Positions 21,211 to 30,368 are shown, counted from the stretch's first letter. The stretch: DNA of 34,176 bases from Dehalococcoidia bacterium (GCA_003556385.1 PWRA01000135.1:1-34176); one strand, 5' to 3'. The notes: generated by a model not told the origin, from the letters alone. Numbers and translations are program-made.

Positions 21211-21324
21211 ATGAAAGTAAGAGCTTCGGTGAAGCCGATATGCAGAAAGTGCAAGGTCATCAGACGAGCCGGCGTGGTCAGGGTCATCTGCGAGAACCCG
21301 AAGCACAAGCAGAGGCAAGGGTAG
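21211..21324 (+). CDS. rpmJ: 50S ribosomal protein L36 (37 aa, zinc form); not in the ORF track
   Basis: Translation [37 protein letters not shown]; CxxC...C....H pattern. Confidence 0.99.
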   Translation: MKVRASVKPICRKCKVIRRAGVVRVICENPKHKQRQG

Positions 21325-21455
21325 AATCGGTGGTCCTGGCCGCGAGAAATGGGTACCGCGATGATACCGGACGACTGCAATCGACTCGGGATGTGGTAGT
21401 AGGAGCGTGTCAGGGAAACGGAGACTGGAATATCGGAGGTTAAAGGATAAGGACA

Positions 21456-21845
21456 ATGGCACGGATCGCAGGCATAGATCTTCCTAAGGATAAGCCGATC
21501 GGGGTTGCGCTACAGCGCATCTACGGCATCGGTACGACATCAAGCCGTCGCATCCTGTCCGGGGTCGGTACCGATCCCGGAATCAGAGTCAAGGACCTCG
21601 ATGAGGAACAGGTTGCGGGGATCAGAGAGGCGGTTGAAAAGCAGTATAGAGTGGAAGGCGACCTCAGGAGAGAGGTGCAGTCGGACATAAAGCGGCTGAT
21701 CGAGATCGGGTCGTATCGCGGCCTGAGGCATCGCATGAAGCTACCGGCGCATGGACAGAGAACGCGTACCAACGCGAGGACCAAGAGAGGCCCTAAGAAG
21801 ACGGTGGCCGGTCGTGGGCAGAGACGCGGTATAGCTAAGAAGTAA
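21456..21845 (+). CDS. rpsM: 30S ribosomal protein S13
   Basis: [34 protein letters not shown]...[41 protein letters not shown]. Confidence 0.99.
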   Translation: MARIAGIDLPKDKPIGVALQRIYGIGTTSSRRILSGVGTDPGIRVKDLDEEQVAGIREAVEKQYRVEGDLRREVQSDIKRLIEIGSYRGLRHRMKLPAHGQRTRTNARTKRGPKKTVAGRGQRRGIAKK

Positions 21846-21862
21846 GGAGCGGGTCATAACAA

Positions 21863-22246
21863 ATGCCAAAGAAGAAGAAGGTTCGCAAGGTCCATAAGAA
21901 GGTTAGCGAAGGGAAGGCCTATATCCAGTCGACTTTCAACAACACGTCGATTTCGATTACCGACATGCATGGCAATGTCATCGCGTGGGGTAGCTCCGGG
22001 ACCGCCGGATTCAAGGGTTCGAGAAAGGGTACCGCATACGCTGCCCAGTTAGCCGCGAGAGATGCTGCACACCGTGCCACGGCCGACGGCATGCGTCGTG
22101 TCGAGGTGTATATCAAGGGTCCGGGCAGCGGACGTGAAGCGGCTATCCGGGCCCTGCAGGCTTCTGGAATTACAGTCACTGCCATCAGAGACGTGACGCC
22201 CATCCCGCACAATGGCTGCCGACCGCGAGGGAGGAGAAGAGTATAA
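21863..22246 (+). CDS. rpsK: 30S ribosomal protein S11
   Basis: [51 protein letters not shown]...[18 protein letters not shown]. Confidence 0.99.
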   Translation: MPKKKKVRKVHKKVSEGKAYIQSTFNNTSISITDMHGNVIAWGSSGTAGFKGSRKGTAYAAQLAARDAAHRATADGMRRVEVYIKGPGSGREAAIRALQASGITVTAIRDVTPIPHNGCRPRGRRRV

Positions 22247-22247
22247 T

Positions 22248-22880
22248 ATGGCGCGTTATACCGGCCCGGTCTGCAGGCGTTGCCGCCGCCTCGGAGACAA
22301 GTTGATGCTCAAAGGCGAAAGGTGCGCCACACCCAAATGCCCTGTGGAGAAGAGGAACGTACCCCCCGGTGGACAGCCCCGCGGCCGAAGGCGTACGGTG
22401 ATTTCCGATCGCGGGCTTCAGTTGCGAGAGAAACAAAAGGTCCGCTGGAGCTACGGGGTCCTGGAGCGGCAATTTCGCAGGTTCTATGCTGAGGCCAGGA
22501 AAGGGCCCAGCACCGCGGGTGAGAACCTGCTTGCATTGTTAGAGAGGAGACTGGACAACGTCGTGTACCGGCTGGGCTTCGCCGATTCCCGCGCTCAAGC
22601 CAGACAGATAGTGCGGCACGGTCATATACTGGTCAACGACAAGAAGACCGATATCCCCTCCTTCCTGGTAAAGGCGGGAGACGTCATTAAGTGGCGGGAG
22701 GCCAGCATAAAGACCGAACACTATAAGAGGGTAGCTGAGGAAATTGAAGAGGCTTCAGTTCCCAGTTGGCTGAGTCTGGACAAAGAAAGCATGACGGGCA
22801 AGGTGTTGAATCTTCCCGGCAAGGACGACATTGAGGCCGTCTTTGATGAGAAGGCGGTTGTCGAGTTCTACTCGAGGTAA
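22248..22880 (+). CDS. rpsD: 30S ribosomal protein S4 (zinc-type N-terminus; ATG 22248)
   Basis: [42 protein letters not shown]...[36 protein letters not shown]. Confidence 0.98.
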   Translation: MARYTGPVCRRCRRLGDKLMLKGERCATPKCPVEKRNVPPGGQPRGRRRTVISDRGLQLREKQKVRWSYGVLERQFRRFYAEARKGPSTAGENLLALLERRLDNVVYRLGFADSRAQARQIVRHGHILVNDKKTDIPSFLVKAGDVIKWREASIKTEHYKRVAEEIEEASVPSWLSLDKESMTGKVLNLPGKDDIEAVFDEKAVVEFYSR

Positions 22881-22883
22881 GCT

Positions 22884-23804
22884 ATGGCCGCATTGTCTAT
22901 CCCGACCGTAACTTGTGTAGAAGGTACCAGCAGCTATGGTCGTTTTGCGGCTGAGCCTTTAGAGCCGGGATTCGGCACTACACTCGGGAACACCTTGCGT
23001 CGGGTACTTCTCAGCTCTCTACCCGGCGCCGCGGTGACATGGGTCAAGATCGATGGCATTCACCATGAGTTCTCTCCTATTCCCGAGGTCAAAGAGGACG
23101 TCATGGAGTTCCTGATGAATGTCAAGCAAATCCGACTCCAGCCTCTTTCTGATCAGCCCGGGCAGTTGGTTCTCGAGGCGGAAGGCGAAGGCGAGGTCTG
23201 CGCCGGCGATATCACGCCATCGGCTGACTTCCGCATTGCCAATCCCCAGCATTATCTGGCCGCGCTGGACTCCCCTCAAGCCAGGCTCCGGGTCGAGTTG
23301 AACGTGGAGCTTGGGAAAGGCTACGTACAGGCTAAATCAACCGACGGTCTGCCGGTAGGAGCGCTGCCGATAGACGCCATCTTCACCCCGGTGCGGAAGG
23401 TGAACTTCTCGGTGGAATCGATCAGGCCCGGTCAGGAGGAAAGCCAGGAAAGACTGATCCTGGAGATCTGGACGGATGCTACCATTTTCCCCTGGGATGC
23501 ACTAAGTCAGAGTGCCGTAGTCTTGATCAACCAGTTCTGCGCTTTCAGGGACCTCGAGGTTCCGATGGCGCAGGATGTCCCTGTTCTGCCCGAACAATAT
23601 GACACCCCGCTGGAAGAACTCGGTCTGTCAACCCGCTCCTATAACAGCCTGAAGAGAGCGGGCATATTCACACTGGGACAGCTGATGGAGAAGAGCAGGG
23701 AGGGTTTGCCGCCGTTGCCCGGTCTCGGGACGAAGTCCCGGACAGAAGTGGAGGAGTTGATAACGAAACTGGGTTCACCTGCTGGCGGTAAGAAGGCAGA
23801 ATGA
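22884..23804 (+). CDS. rpoA: DNA-directed RNA polymerase subunit alpha
   Basis: [56 protein letters not shown]...; C-terminal [22 protein letters not shown]. Confidence 0.99.
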   Translation: MAALSIPTVTCVEGTSSYGRFAAEPLEPGFGTTLGNTLRRVLLSSLPGAAVTWVKIDGIHHEFSPIPEVKEDVMEFLMNVKQIRLQPLSDQPGQLVLEAEGEGEVCAGDITPSADFRIANPQHYLAALDSPQARLRVELNVELGKGYVQAKSTDGLPVGALPIDAIFTPVRKVNFSVESIRPGQEESQERLILEIWTDATIFPWDALSQSAVVLINQFCAFRDLEVPMAQDVPVLPEQYDTPLEELGLSTRSYNSLKRAGIFTLGQLMEKSREGLPPLPGLGTKSRTEVEELITKLGSPAGGKKAE

Positions 23805-24154
23805 GACACAAATTAGCAGGGCGAAAACTGGGTAGGAGGACGGAACACAGATGGGCCTTGTATCGCAATCAGGTCACCGCGCTTCTGGCTCACGAGAAGA
23901 TCACGACCACGGAGGCTAAAGCCAAAGAGGTGCGCAGTTTGGCAGAGAAGATGATCACTCTGGGCAAGGATGGCAGCCTGGCGTCGCGACGCGAAGCTCT
24001 GGCCTTCATCAGCGATAAGAATGTAGTGGACAAGCTATTCGCCGAGATTGCTCCGGCCTATGCGCAGCGTAAAGGGGGTTATACCAGACTGCTGAAGCTG
24101 GGGCCTCGCCCCGGAGACAATGCGCCTATGGTTCGAATTGAACTGGTTCAGTAA
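23801..24154 (+). CDS. rplQ: 50S ribosomal protein L17
   Basis: [56 protein letters not shown]. Confidence 0.99.
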   Translation: MRHKLAGRKLGRRTEHRWALYRNQVTALLAHEKITTTEAKAKEVRSLAEKMITLGKDGSLASRREALAFISDKNVVDKLFAEIAPAYAQRKGGYTRLLKLGPRPGDNAPMVRIELVQ

Positions 24155-24923
24155 GTTTGTCTTACTCGTCGAATATGACGGCACAGAATACCATGGCTTT
24201 CAATGGCAACCTGGATGCCCCACCATTCAAGACGAGCTTGAGCAGGCGATAAGACGCCTCTGCGGGGACAGCAGCCGGGTTGTCGGCGCAAGTAGGACTG
24301 ACGCCGGTGTGCATGCCAAGGGGCAAGTGGTGAGTTTCTGGGCGAGATCTAGGCTGGATACTGTGACGCTAGTGAGAGCATTGAATCATCATCTACCCGG
24401 GGACATCGCGGTCAAAGCGGCTTACAGAGCCAGCGATGACTTCAGTGTTCGGGGCCATGCTGTGAGCAGGGAGTACCGCTATCACATTCTCAATCGCAAT
24501 ACCCGCTCGCCGCTCTACCGGAGGTTTTCGCTGTTTGTGCCCAGGATACTCGACATAGACAGGATGAATGAGGCTTGTCGTCTTATACAGGGTGAACATG
24601 ACTTCGCCTCGTTTGCCAGTGCATTTGACGGGAGCAAGAGCACCGTCCGAAATGTTCGTGAAGCGGTAGTCGAGAGGAAGAGAGAGTTTGCCGTTTTTCG
24701 CATGGTGGCTGATTCCTTCTTGCCTCACCAGGTGCGAAGCACGATCGGTCTTCTAATCAGGATGGGTCTAGGTAAGACAGGCATCGAGGAGTTCGGTGAT
24801 ATAATGGAGAGAAAGGTCCTGGGTCTGGCTGGTCCCGTAGCCCCCGCGTACGGCCTATTCCTTATGAATGTCAACTATGCCGAGCCTTTAGGGAGCTGCG
24901 CCCCGTCTGACCGTAGTGAATGA
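24120..24923 (+). CDS. truA: tRNA pseudouridine synthase A (start approximate; TTG at 24138 is an alternative)
   Basis: [32 protein letters not shown]...[20 protein letters not shown] (catalytic Asp motif). Confidence 0.93.
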   Translation: MRLWFELNWFSKFVLLVEYDGTEYHGFQWQPGCPTIQDELEQAIRRLCGDSSRVVGASRTDAGVHAKGQVVSFWARSRLDTVTLVRALNHHLPGDIAVKAAYRASDDFSVRGHAVSREYRYHILNRNTRSPLYRRFSLFVPRILDIDRMNEACRLIQGEHDFASFASAFDGSKSTVRNVREAVVERKREFAVFRMVADSFLPHQVRSTIGLLIRMGLGKTGIEEFGDIMERKVLGLAGPVAPAYGLFLMNVNYAEPLGSCAPSDRSE

Positions 24924-25440
24924 GATGAAAACATATAGTCCAAAAGCCAAAGACATTAGCAGGGAGTGGTGGGTGATCGACGCCACCGATAAGACCCTTG
25001 GGCGAATGGCGGTGCAGGTAGCCCGCCTGCTTATGGGAAAGCACAAACCGACGTATGCTTCTCACATGGATACCGGCGATTACGTTGTGGTGATTAACGC
25101 TGCCAGAGCGAGGGTGACCGGAAAGAAGGCGAAGCAGAAGCTCTATCATAGACACTCCGGATATCCGGGAGGGTTGAAGAGCCTGAGCTTCGAGGAATTG
25201 TTCAGCCGCGATCCCGCCCGGGTGGTTGAACTCTCGGTCAGAGGCATGCTTCCTCATAATAGCCTTGGCCGAGCCATGCTTAAGAAACTGAAGGTCTACG
25301 CGGGGGATGATCATCCCCACGAAGCTCAGACCTCCGCCTATACCCGTGATACTGAACGCGTTGAAAAGGCAGAGTCTCCCAAATCACGGAGCGTCTCTGC
25401 CATAACCGGGCGCGAACAAAGGAAAGGTGACGAATCATGA
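24916..25440 (+). CDS. rplM: 50S ribosomal protein L13 with C-terminal extension (true start may be ATG 24925)
   Basis: [47 protein letters not shown]...[31 protein letters not shown]. Confidence 0.97.
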   Translation: MNEMKTYSPKAKDISREWWVIDATDKTLGRMAVQVARLLMGKHKPTYASHMDTGDYVVVINAARARVTGKKAKQKLYHRHSGYPGGLKSLSFEELFSRDPARVVELSVRGMLPHNSLGRAMLKKLKVYAGDDHPHEAQTSAYTRDTERVEKAESPKSRSVSAITGREQRKGDES

Positions 25441-25832
25441 GCGAGGAAAGCTACGTTTGGGGAACCGGCAGACGCAAATGCGCTATAGCCGAGGTTAGGC
25501 TTATGCCCGGGGATGGGGATATAATAGTCAATGAGAAGCCCTATCAAGAGGCGTTCACACGCCCCGAGTACCGCCGCATGATCGAGCATCCTTTTGTGGC
25601 AACCGATACGGTGGGCAAGTTCCGCGTGAGGGCGAAGGTGCATGGCGGTGGCCTCACTGGCCAGGCCGAAGCGATCCGTCACGGCATAGCCCGGGCACTG
25701 TCCAAAGAAAATGAGCTGTTCAAGCCTGTGTTGCGCAAAGAGGGCCTGCTCACGCGGGATGCCAGGGTCAAGGAACGTAAGAAATACGGACTCAAGCGGG
25801 CGCGCAAGGCACCTCAATACACCAAGCGCTAG
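25437..25832 (+). CDS. rpsI: 30S ribosomal protein S9
   Basis: [35 protein letters not shown]...[19 protein letters not shown]...[25 protein letters not shown]. Confidence 0.99.
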   Translation: MSEESYVWGTGRRKCAIAEVRLMPGDGDIIVNEKPYQEAFTRPEYRRMIEHPFVATDTVGKFRVRAKVHGGGLTGQAEAIRHGIARALSKENELFKPVLRKEGLLTRDARVKERKKYGLKRARKAPQYTKR

Positions 25833-25883
25833 TTTCAGCAGCCTATGAGTCCCCTCTATGAAGCAGTCTTCACGGACTAGCCG

Positions 25884-25912
25884 TTGCTCTACCAGCGCAA
25901 AGTAGCTATAAT
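25884..25912 (+). promoter_or_regulatory. Putative promoter for the tRNA-Gln/tRNA-Glu pair
   Basis: TTGCTC (25884-25889), 17-bp spacer, TATAAT (25907-25912); tRNA begins 11 nt downstream. Confidence 0.6.
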
Positions 25913-25922
25913 AGTGCTTTGT

Positions 25923-25993
25923 TGGGGATTCGTCTAGCGGTAGGACGACTGACTCTGGATCAGTTAGGCCAGGTTCGAATCCTGGATCCCCAG
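25923..25993 (+). tRNA. tRNA-Gln (anticodon CTG)
   Basis: Acceptor TGGGGAT/ATCCCCA, anticodon stem ACTGA/TCAGT with loop CTCTGGA, T arm CCAGG TTCGAAT CCTGG; CCA not encoded. Confidence 0.93.
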
Positions 25994-26000
25994 TTCGTGT

Positions 26001-26077
26001 GGCGCATTCGTCTAGAGGCCTAGGACACCTCCCTCTCAAGGAGGAGATCACGGGTTCGAATCCCGTATGCGCTACCA
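26001..26077 (+). tRNA. tRNA-Glu (anticodon CTC), 3' CCA encoded
   Basis: Acceptor GGCGCAT/ATGCGCT, anticodon stem CCTCC/GGAGG with loop CTCTCAA, T-loop TTCGAAT, followed by A-CCA. Confidence 0.94.
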
Positions 26078-26088
26078 ATGACGGTTTT

Positions 26089-26133
26089 GCCCCCTGGTTA
26101 TAAGAAAAATTGCGGAGCCAGGGGGCTTGTTCT
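26089..26133 (+). terminator. Stem-loop terminator after the tRNA-Gln/Glu pair
   Basis: GCCCCCTGG (26089-26097) / CCAGGGGGC (26118-26126), 9-bp perfect stem, followed by TTGTTCTT; loop is long (~20 nt). Confidence 0.6.
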
Positions 26134-26229
26134 TGCCCATTTGTCAATAATCTGCCAATAGCGTTTCTCGGCTACCCGATCCTCGCTCTCGGTATGGAGC
26201 ATCCTGTCCGAGGCCAACCGTGTGAAGAT

Positions 26230-26258
26230 TTGACATTTGTTCTGGTTGACTATAGAAT
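26230..26258 (+). promoter_or_regulatory. Promoter of rnpB
   Basis: TTGACA (26230-26235), 17-bp spacer, TAGAAT (26253-26258), positioned to start at the P1 helix near 26264. Confidence 0.75.
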
Positions 26259-26263
26259 AAGTT

Positions 26264-26675
26264 CGGGCGAGTAAATCGGGTGGCCGCCCTGGAGGCAGTT
26301 TGCCAGGGAGGAAAGTCCGAGCTCCGCCGAGCAGGGTGCTGGGTAACGCCCAGGAGGGGTGACCCTACGGAAAGTGCCACAGAAACATACCGCCAGCGGA
26401 CTTGATAGCATCGGGGCGTCGGTAAGGGTGAAATGGTGAGGTAAGAGCTCACCAGCAGCCAGGAGACTGGCTGGCTGGGCAAACCCCACCCGGAGCAAGA
26501 CCGAATAAGAGGACTCAACCGCTCGAAGCCTCAGGGTTATCGGGTGAGTGCAAGGCGCTCGGCCGAAGTCCTCGGGTTGGTCGCTTGACCCTGGTGGCAA
26601 CACCCGGGCTAGATGGATGGTCACCGCCCCGGTGCAACCGGGACACAGAACTCGGCTTACAGATTTGCTCGCCCG
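26264..26675 (+). ncRNA. rnpB: RNase P RNA, bacterial type A-like
   Basis: Conserved GAGGAAAGTCCGAGCTCC, CACAGAAACATACCGCC, GGTAAGGGTGAAATGGTGAGGTAAGAGCTCACCAGC, AAACCCCACCCGGAGCAAGACC, TAGATGGATGGTCACC, ACAGAACTCGGCTTACAGA; ends pair as P1 (CGGGCGAGTAAATC / GATTTGCTCGCCCG). Confidence 0.97.
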
Positions 26676-26829
26676 AAATTTCTTCGCTTGCCCATGTGCT
26701 GCACAGGACAGGGATGAGGCTTTAACCTTGAGCAGGGCATCACTTAAGGCAGTATTAAGGGCAGAATGCTATCCCAGCAGCCATAGGCAGGCTTGTTAAA
26801 TCGGACCTTCGGGCATAGACTAATAGGAT

Positions 26830-27054
26830 ATGGACGGTATCCCCCCCCAGCTTCGTGATTTTGTTCTCTTTTGTGCCCAGAGGCGAAGCCCGGAATGGCC
26901 TGCTATCTATGACGAGATGACCAGAGTAGCGGGACGCAGGTTGTTCGAGGGTCTAGGATACCGGGAGCTCAGGCAGTTGGGGTTGTCCTTCTCGTTGTCC
27001 AACGCGGACAAGACCATTCAACTGGTAAAACAAGTTACCTCGCAGAGTCCTTAG
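26830..27054 (+). CDS. Hypothetical protein, 74 aa
   Basis: Isolated ORF MDGIPPQLRDFVLFCAQRRSPEWPAIYDEMTRVAGRRLFEGLGYRELRQLGL...; protein-like composition but weak RBS and no recognised family. Confidence 0.5.
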   Translation: MDGIPPQLRDFVLFCAQRRSPEWPAIYDEMTRVAGRRLFEGLGYRELRQLGLSFSLSNADKTIQLVKQVTSQSP

Positions 27055-27133
27055 CGCGAAGGGGTTAGCATCCCTTTGTGCCGGTATCCGGGATATTCCG
27101 GCATCGGGTCTTGTCCGTACAATGAGGCCTGCC

Positions 27134-27601
27134 ATGCGAATAGCCGTGCTCGCTGATACTCATGCCAGTCAGCTTGGTCAACTCCCCGCGAAACTAGTCC
27201 ATCTATTGTCCACGGTAGATATGATAATCCACGCCGGAGACTTCACCGAAGTCCAGGTGTTGAACGAACTGAAACAGGTGAAGAGGGTCAAGGCAGTTCG
27301 GGGCAATATGGATTCAGCGGAATTGAGGACGACGCTTCCAGTAAAGGAAGTGCTGGAAATCGGAAATACCAGGATCGGCATAACCCATGGCTCTGGTAGC
27401 CCATGGGGAATAGAGGAGAGGGTGCGGGAGGTCTTCGAAGGCGATCAAGTCGATGTCATCGCCTACGGACATTCTCACCGGGCTCAAAACGAGGTCATCC
27501 ACGGCATCCTCTTTTTCAACCCTGGAAGGGGCGCGGATTCGTTCGGCATCCTCACAATCGACGAAGGGATAAGAGGTGAGATAGTCCAGTGCGGGGAGTG
27601 A
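27134..27601 (+). CDS. YfcE/MJ0936-family metallophosphoesterase
   Basis: MRIAVLADTHASQL...IIHAGDFTEVQVLNEL...VRGNMDSAEL...ITHGSG...YGHSHRAQNEVIHGILFFNPGR. Confidence 0.9.
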   Translation: MRIAVLADTHASQLGQLPAKLVHLLSTVDMIIHAGDFTEVQVLNELKQVKRVKAVRGNMDSAELRTTLPVKEVLEIGNTRIGITHGSGSPWGIEERVREVFEGDQVDVIAYGHSHRAQNEVIHGILFFNPGRGADSFGILTIDEGIRGEIVQCGE

Positions 27602-27610
27602 AGTCCTGTT

Positions 27611-28444
27611 CTACCGTGTTATCACGATGCAGCCGTAGCCCACGACCCGGGAGAAATCCCCGCTGGTGTCCCCGCTGGTAGCGTACTTCAGCAGACTGGC
27701 TTTTGTCGCTTTCCGCTCCTTTGCTGCTACGATCACGGAAGCCACCGGACCGTACCCGCACATGGTACAGTTGAGCTGTTCACACCGGGCATATAGCTCT
27801 TTCTCATCGAGGTCGACTATAGCCTGTATGAGCGCAGCATCCTTCTCCATGGCTACCGGGTGCGGCTCATAATGAGTGAAATCGCTGCTCGCTATCATGA
27901 TCGGGTTGCCTTCGGGCTGTGCGATAGACTTACCTACAGCCCGGGCGGTCTCGATGTCCTGGGCCAGCATGGCTATGGGCACGGTCTTGATGCTTGTATA
28001 GAGGTGCTGAAGCCACGGCAGCTGCACTTCGACACTGTGCTCATGGGTGTGGGCAGTCTCGTCAGCCTCGACCACATCACCCACAAGCCTCCGAGCAAAC
28101 GCTTCATCCACCTCGACTTCGCCTAGAGGCGTATGCCACACAGGCCCTGCCCACACTGAGACCGGATACCCATGCCCGGTGTGGTTAGGACCGATTATTA
28201 CTGCGCAATCAGGGATCCCGTCATCGGCAAGCTCCTTGTAGCCATGAGCTGCTACCGGCCCGGAGTAATAGTAGCCGGCATGAGGAGCAACGATACCAAG
28301 GATTTCCCTGGGCCCCTGACTATTCACCCGGGGAACTACTCCCGGCCCGAGCTCATGCTTGTAGCACCATTCGATCTGCTCTATTAGTGCTTCGGCAGTG
28401 CCAGCGTAGAACATTCCGGAGACAGCAGGCCTTCTCGCCCTCAT
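27611..28444 (-). CDS. MEMO1-family protein (AmmeMemoRadiSam system protein B-like); start trimmed to MRARRPAVSG
   Basis: RRPAVSGMFYAGTAEAL...GIVAPHAGYYYSGPVAAHGYKEL...VIIGPNHTGHG...EHSVEVQLPWLQ...IASSDFTHYEP. Confidence 0.9.
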   Translation of the reverse strand: MRARRPAVSGMFYAGTAEALIEQIEWCYKHELGPGVVPRVNSQGPREILGIVAPHAGYYYSGPVAAHGYKELADDGIPDCAVIIGPNHTGHGYPVSVWAGPVWHTPLGEVEVDEAFARRLVGDVVEADETAHTHEHSVEVQLPWLQHLYTSIKTVPIAMLAQDIETARAVGKSIAQPEGNPIMIASSDFTHYEPHPVAMEKDAALIQAIVDLDEKELYARCEQLNCTMCGYGPVASVIVAAKERKATKASLLKYATSGDTSGDFSRVVGYGCIVITR

Positions 28445-28466
28445 TATATCCCCCGGCAAGCCGCGG

Positions 28467-29180
28467 TCACTCTTTGGGCGCCCTCTTCGCCCTCTTACGG
28501 GCCCTCTTCGGGGCCTCCCTGTCCTTTCGCCCGGTCTTCTCCTTGCGCTCTTGTGCGGGTGTCGTTGTCTCCACCGCAGCCTGGTCGCGATGCCACCGGT
28601 GTAGCTCATCCAGGGCCGGCGGGAAAACGCTGAACACCTCTATGTCGGCCGGGAACTGCACCGAGTGTCCCTCTCTGATAAATAGAAGCCCGGCCTCGTC
28701 TTCCGCGAGTGTCTCGCTCAGCGTCCTGGCCATGAGTTCATGTCTCTTCTTCGCCGCCTCAAGATAGAACTCGAAAACCGTCCTCTCGACCTTCTCACTG
28801 ATAAAGCCGAGCATCAGGCATCTCTGCCAGTCCATGACTTCCTCAAGCAGTTCTCTCTCTTCGATCGGTTCGAAAGTGGCCCCGTTATCACAGCAGGTCC
28901 TGGCGATCTCGTAGCTGCTCTGGTTCAACCTCTGGACAGCCTTAATACCCTCCTCGCCAGCCTGGAACACGGATTCATGGTAGACCCGGTTCACCCTACC
29001 GATCTTCGAGGTCAAATTACTCAGATGCTCTGCTACCTGTCGCCAATAACGGGCGTGTTTCTCCTTGTACTCATCTGGTGCCGCGTCGCTTGTATATATG
29101 AGAGGGACGAGGTAGAGCTTCTTCCCCCTTCTAAAACGTTCAGCTTCAGGTTTGTGGATTTTGCCCAATTGCTCAGACAT
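28467..29180 (-). CDS. Hypothetical protein with K/R-rich C-terminal tail
   Basis: 237-aa ORF; tail TTTPAQERKEKTGRKDREAPKRARKRAKRAPKE; sits between two other minus-strand genes. Confidence 0.75.
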   Translation of the reverse strand: MSEQLGKIHKPEAERFRRGKKLYLVPLIYTSDAAPDEYKEKHARYWRQVAEHLSNLTSKIGRVNRVYHESVFQAGEEGIKAVQRLNQSSYEIARTCCDNGATFEPIEERELLEEVMDWQRCLMLGFISEKVERTVFEFYLEAAKKRHELMARTLSETLAEDEAGLLFIREGHSVQFPADIEVFSVFPPALDELHRWHRDQAAVETTTPAQERKEKTGRKDREAPKRARKRAKRAPKE

Positions 29181-29267
29181 GGATATCTGCCTCCGAACAA
29201 ACTCTATTACGCTCTCAATGCACCGTGCGCGGGCGTCACCGACAAGGAGTGGAGCGTGCCACCACCG

Positions 29268-29618
29268 CTACTCGCCAGTCTCTCCTTCCGTTCCCCAGTG
29301 TTGCATCATCTCCTTCACCCTCTGGGCAAGCTCAGCATCCTCCTTGAGACGTTTGGTAAACACCGGACAGCTTTGAAGAATCATGTCCTGGCTCAGCGAG
29401 GCCATACTTTCCAGCAGGCGCTCGAGTTCGCCTCTGGCCTGTTCAGCGAGACCTGTCCCCTCCATCGCCATCCGGAACTGCTCCATGTGCTCCGCACTGA
29501 CCTGGACCGGAGTCAAACAGTTCTTATACCAGGGACACTCCCGGCATCTGACAAGCGCCTGCACTTCATCCAAGATATCGCCCATCTTCCGTTCTGCCAG
29601 TCTTCCCAATTCTAACAC
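29268..29618 (-). CDS. Hypothetical cysteine-motif protein (GTG start or downstream ATG)
   Basis: 116-aa ORF with [10 protein letters not shown] (CxxCx5C) and a later SCPVF cysteine; helical remainder. Confidence 0.65.
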   Translation of the reverse strand: MLELGRLAERKMGDILDEVQALVRCRECPWYKNCLTPVQVSAEHMEQFRMAMEGTGLAEQARGELERLLESMASLSQDMILQSCPVFTKRLKEDAELAQRVKEMMQHWGTEGETGE

Positions 29619-29663
29619 TTCCTATCTTTGCAAGGAAACTCGGCCCGGTTAGCCGCCTTCTTC

Positions 29664-29691
29664 TTGACTGGCTGGTTCCCTGTGCTATAAT
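29664..29691 (+). promoter_or_regulatory. Promoter of rplJ-rplL with extended -10
   Basis: TTGACT (29664-29669), 16-bp spacer, TGC-TATAAT (-10 at 29686-29691). Confidence 0.75.
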
Positions 29692-29697
29692 GGGCTG

Positions 29698-29790
29698 GCG
29701 CCAGTGACCGCAGGTACCCTAGGGGGTTTAAATGATCCGCCTGCCTAGGCCGGGTTTAACCCTGTGTCGACTGGCACGGGGGTTTTTTTG
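29698..29790 (+). promoter_or_regulatory. Ribosomal protein L10 leader (attenuator)
   Basis: Structured leader directly upstream of rplJ; GCAGG/CCTGC and CCTAGG/CCTAGG pairings; GGGTTTAAA (29724-29732) can pair with TTTAACCC (29755-29762), the 5' arm of the terminator. Confidence 0.8.
29758..29789 (+). terminator. Rho-independent terminator in the L10 leader
   Basis: AACCCTGTG tcgactgg CACGGGGG followed by TTTTTTT (29783-29789). Confidence 0.85.
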
Positions 29791-29832
29791 TGCGCTGCGG
29801 ATCCTCGGAGTAAGGAACTAGAGAGGGTAAAC

Positions 29833-30357
29833 ATGTTAAGAGAGAAGAAGACGCAAATCGTAGACGTACTGGCTGATCAGTTATCGCAGAGCGCCATCAT
29901 AATCTCCACCAACTACCAGGGTCTGGTCGCCAAGCAGATGGAGGAACTGCGTAGCACTCTGCGAAAGGCAAATATCGAGTACCACGTGGTGAAGAACACA
30001 CTGTTACACCGGGCCGCGGACAAAGCAGGCAAGCCACAGATTATGGCCATAGTTGAAGGGCCGGTGGCCCTTGCCTTCGGCCAGGATGATGTAGCCGCCG
30101 CAGCCAGGGTGCTCAACCAGTACGTCAAGTCCGGGGCCTCGTCGCTCGAGATTAGAGGAGCGTTACTGGGCGAGCGTGTACTGCGTCCGGAGGAAGTGGT
30201 CGGTCTGGCCAGTCTGCCTTCCAGGGAAGTTCTCGTTGCTCGGTTGATCGGGCAGTTACAGGCGCCTGTAGGAGCTTTACATAACGTCCTCAACTCGCCT
30301 TTACGGGGACTGTTATACGTGTTACAGAGCAGGATGCAGACCACCAGTACAGGATAA
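29833..30357 (+). CDS. rplJ: 50S ribosomal protein L10 (ATG 29833; ORF-track start is inside the leader)
   Basis: [61 protein letters not shown]. Confidence 0.97.
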   Translation: MLREKKTQIVDVLADQLSQSAIIISTNYQGLVAKQMEELRSTLRKANIEYHVVKNTLLHRAADKAGKPQIMAIVEGPVALAFGQDDVAAAARVLNQYVKSGASSLEIRGALLGERVLRPEEVVGLASLPSREVLVARLIGQLQAPVGALHNVLNSPLRGLLYVLQSRMQTTSTG

Positions 30358-30368
30358 AGGAGGAAACC

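Noticed and set aside
25338-26147. 269-aa minus-strand ORF containing GFEPVISSLRGRCPRPLDE and GFEPGLTDPESVVLPLDESP
   Set aside because: It is antisense to the two tRNA genes and the rpsI/rplM end; the GFEP... strings are the well-known spurious translation of the reverse strand of tRNA T-arms.
26144-26624. Two 124-aa minus-strand ORFs
   Set aside because: Both lie antisense within rnpB; the conserved RNase P RNA explains the sequence.
26548-26799. 83-aa + strand ORF
   Set aside because: Starts inside rnpB and runs past its end; no RBS or family similarity.
28740-29615. 291-aa + strand ORF
   Set aside because: Antisense to both minus-strand hypothetical genes. Those have better composition and operon context; this call is less certain than the others because neither strand has a recognised family.
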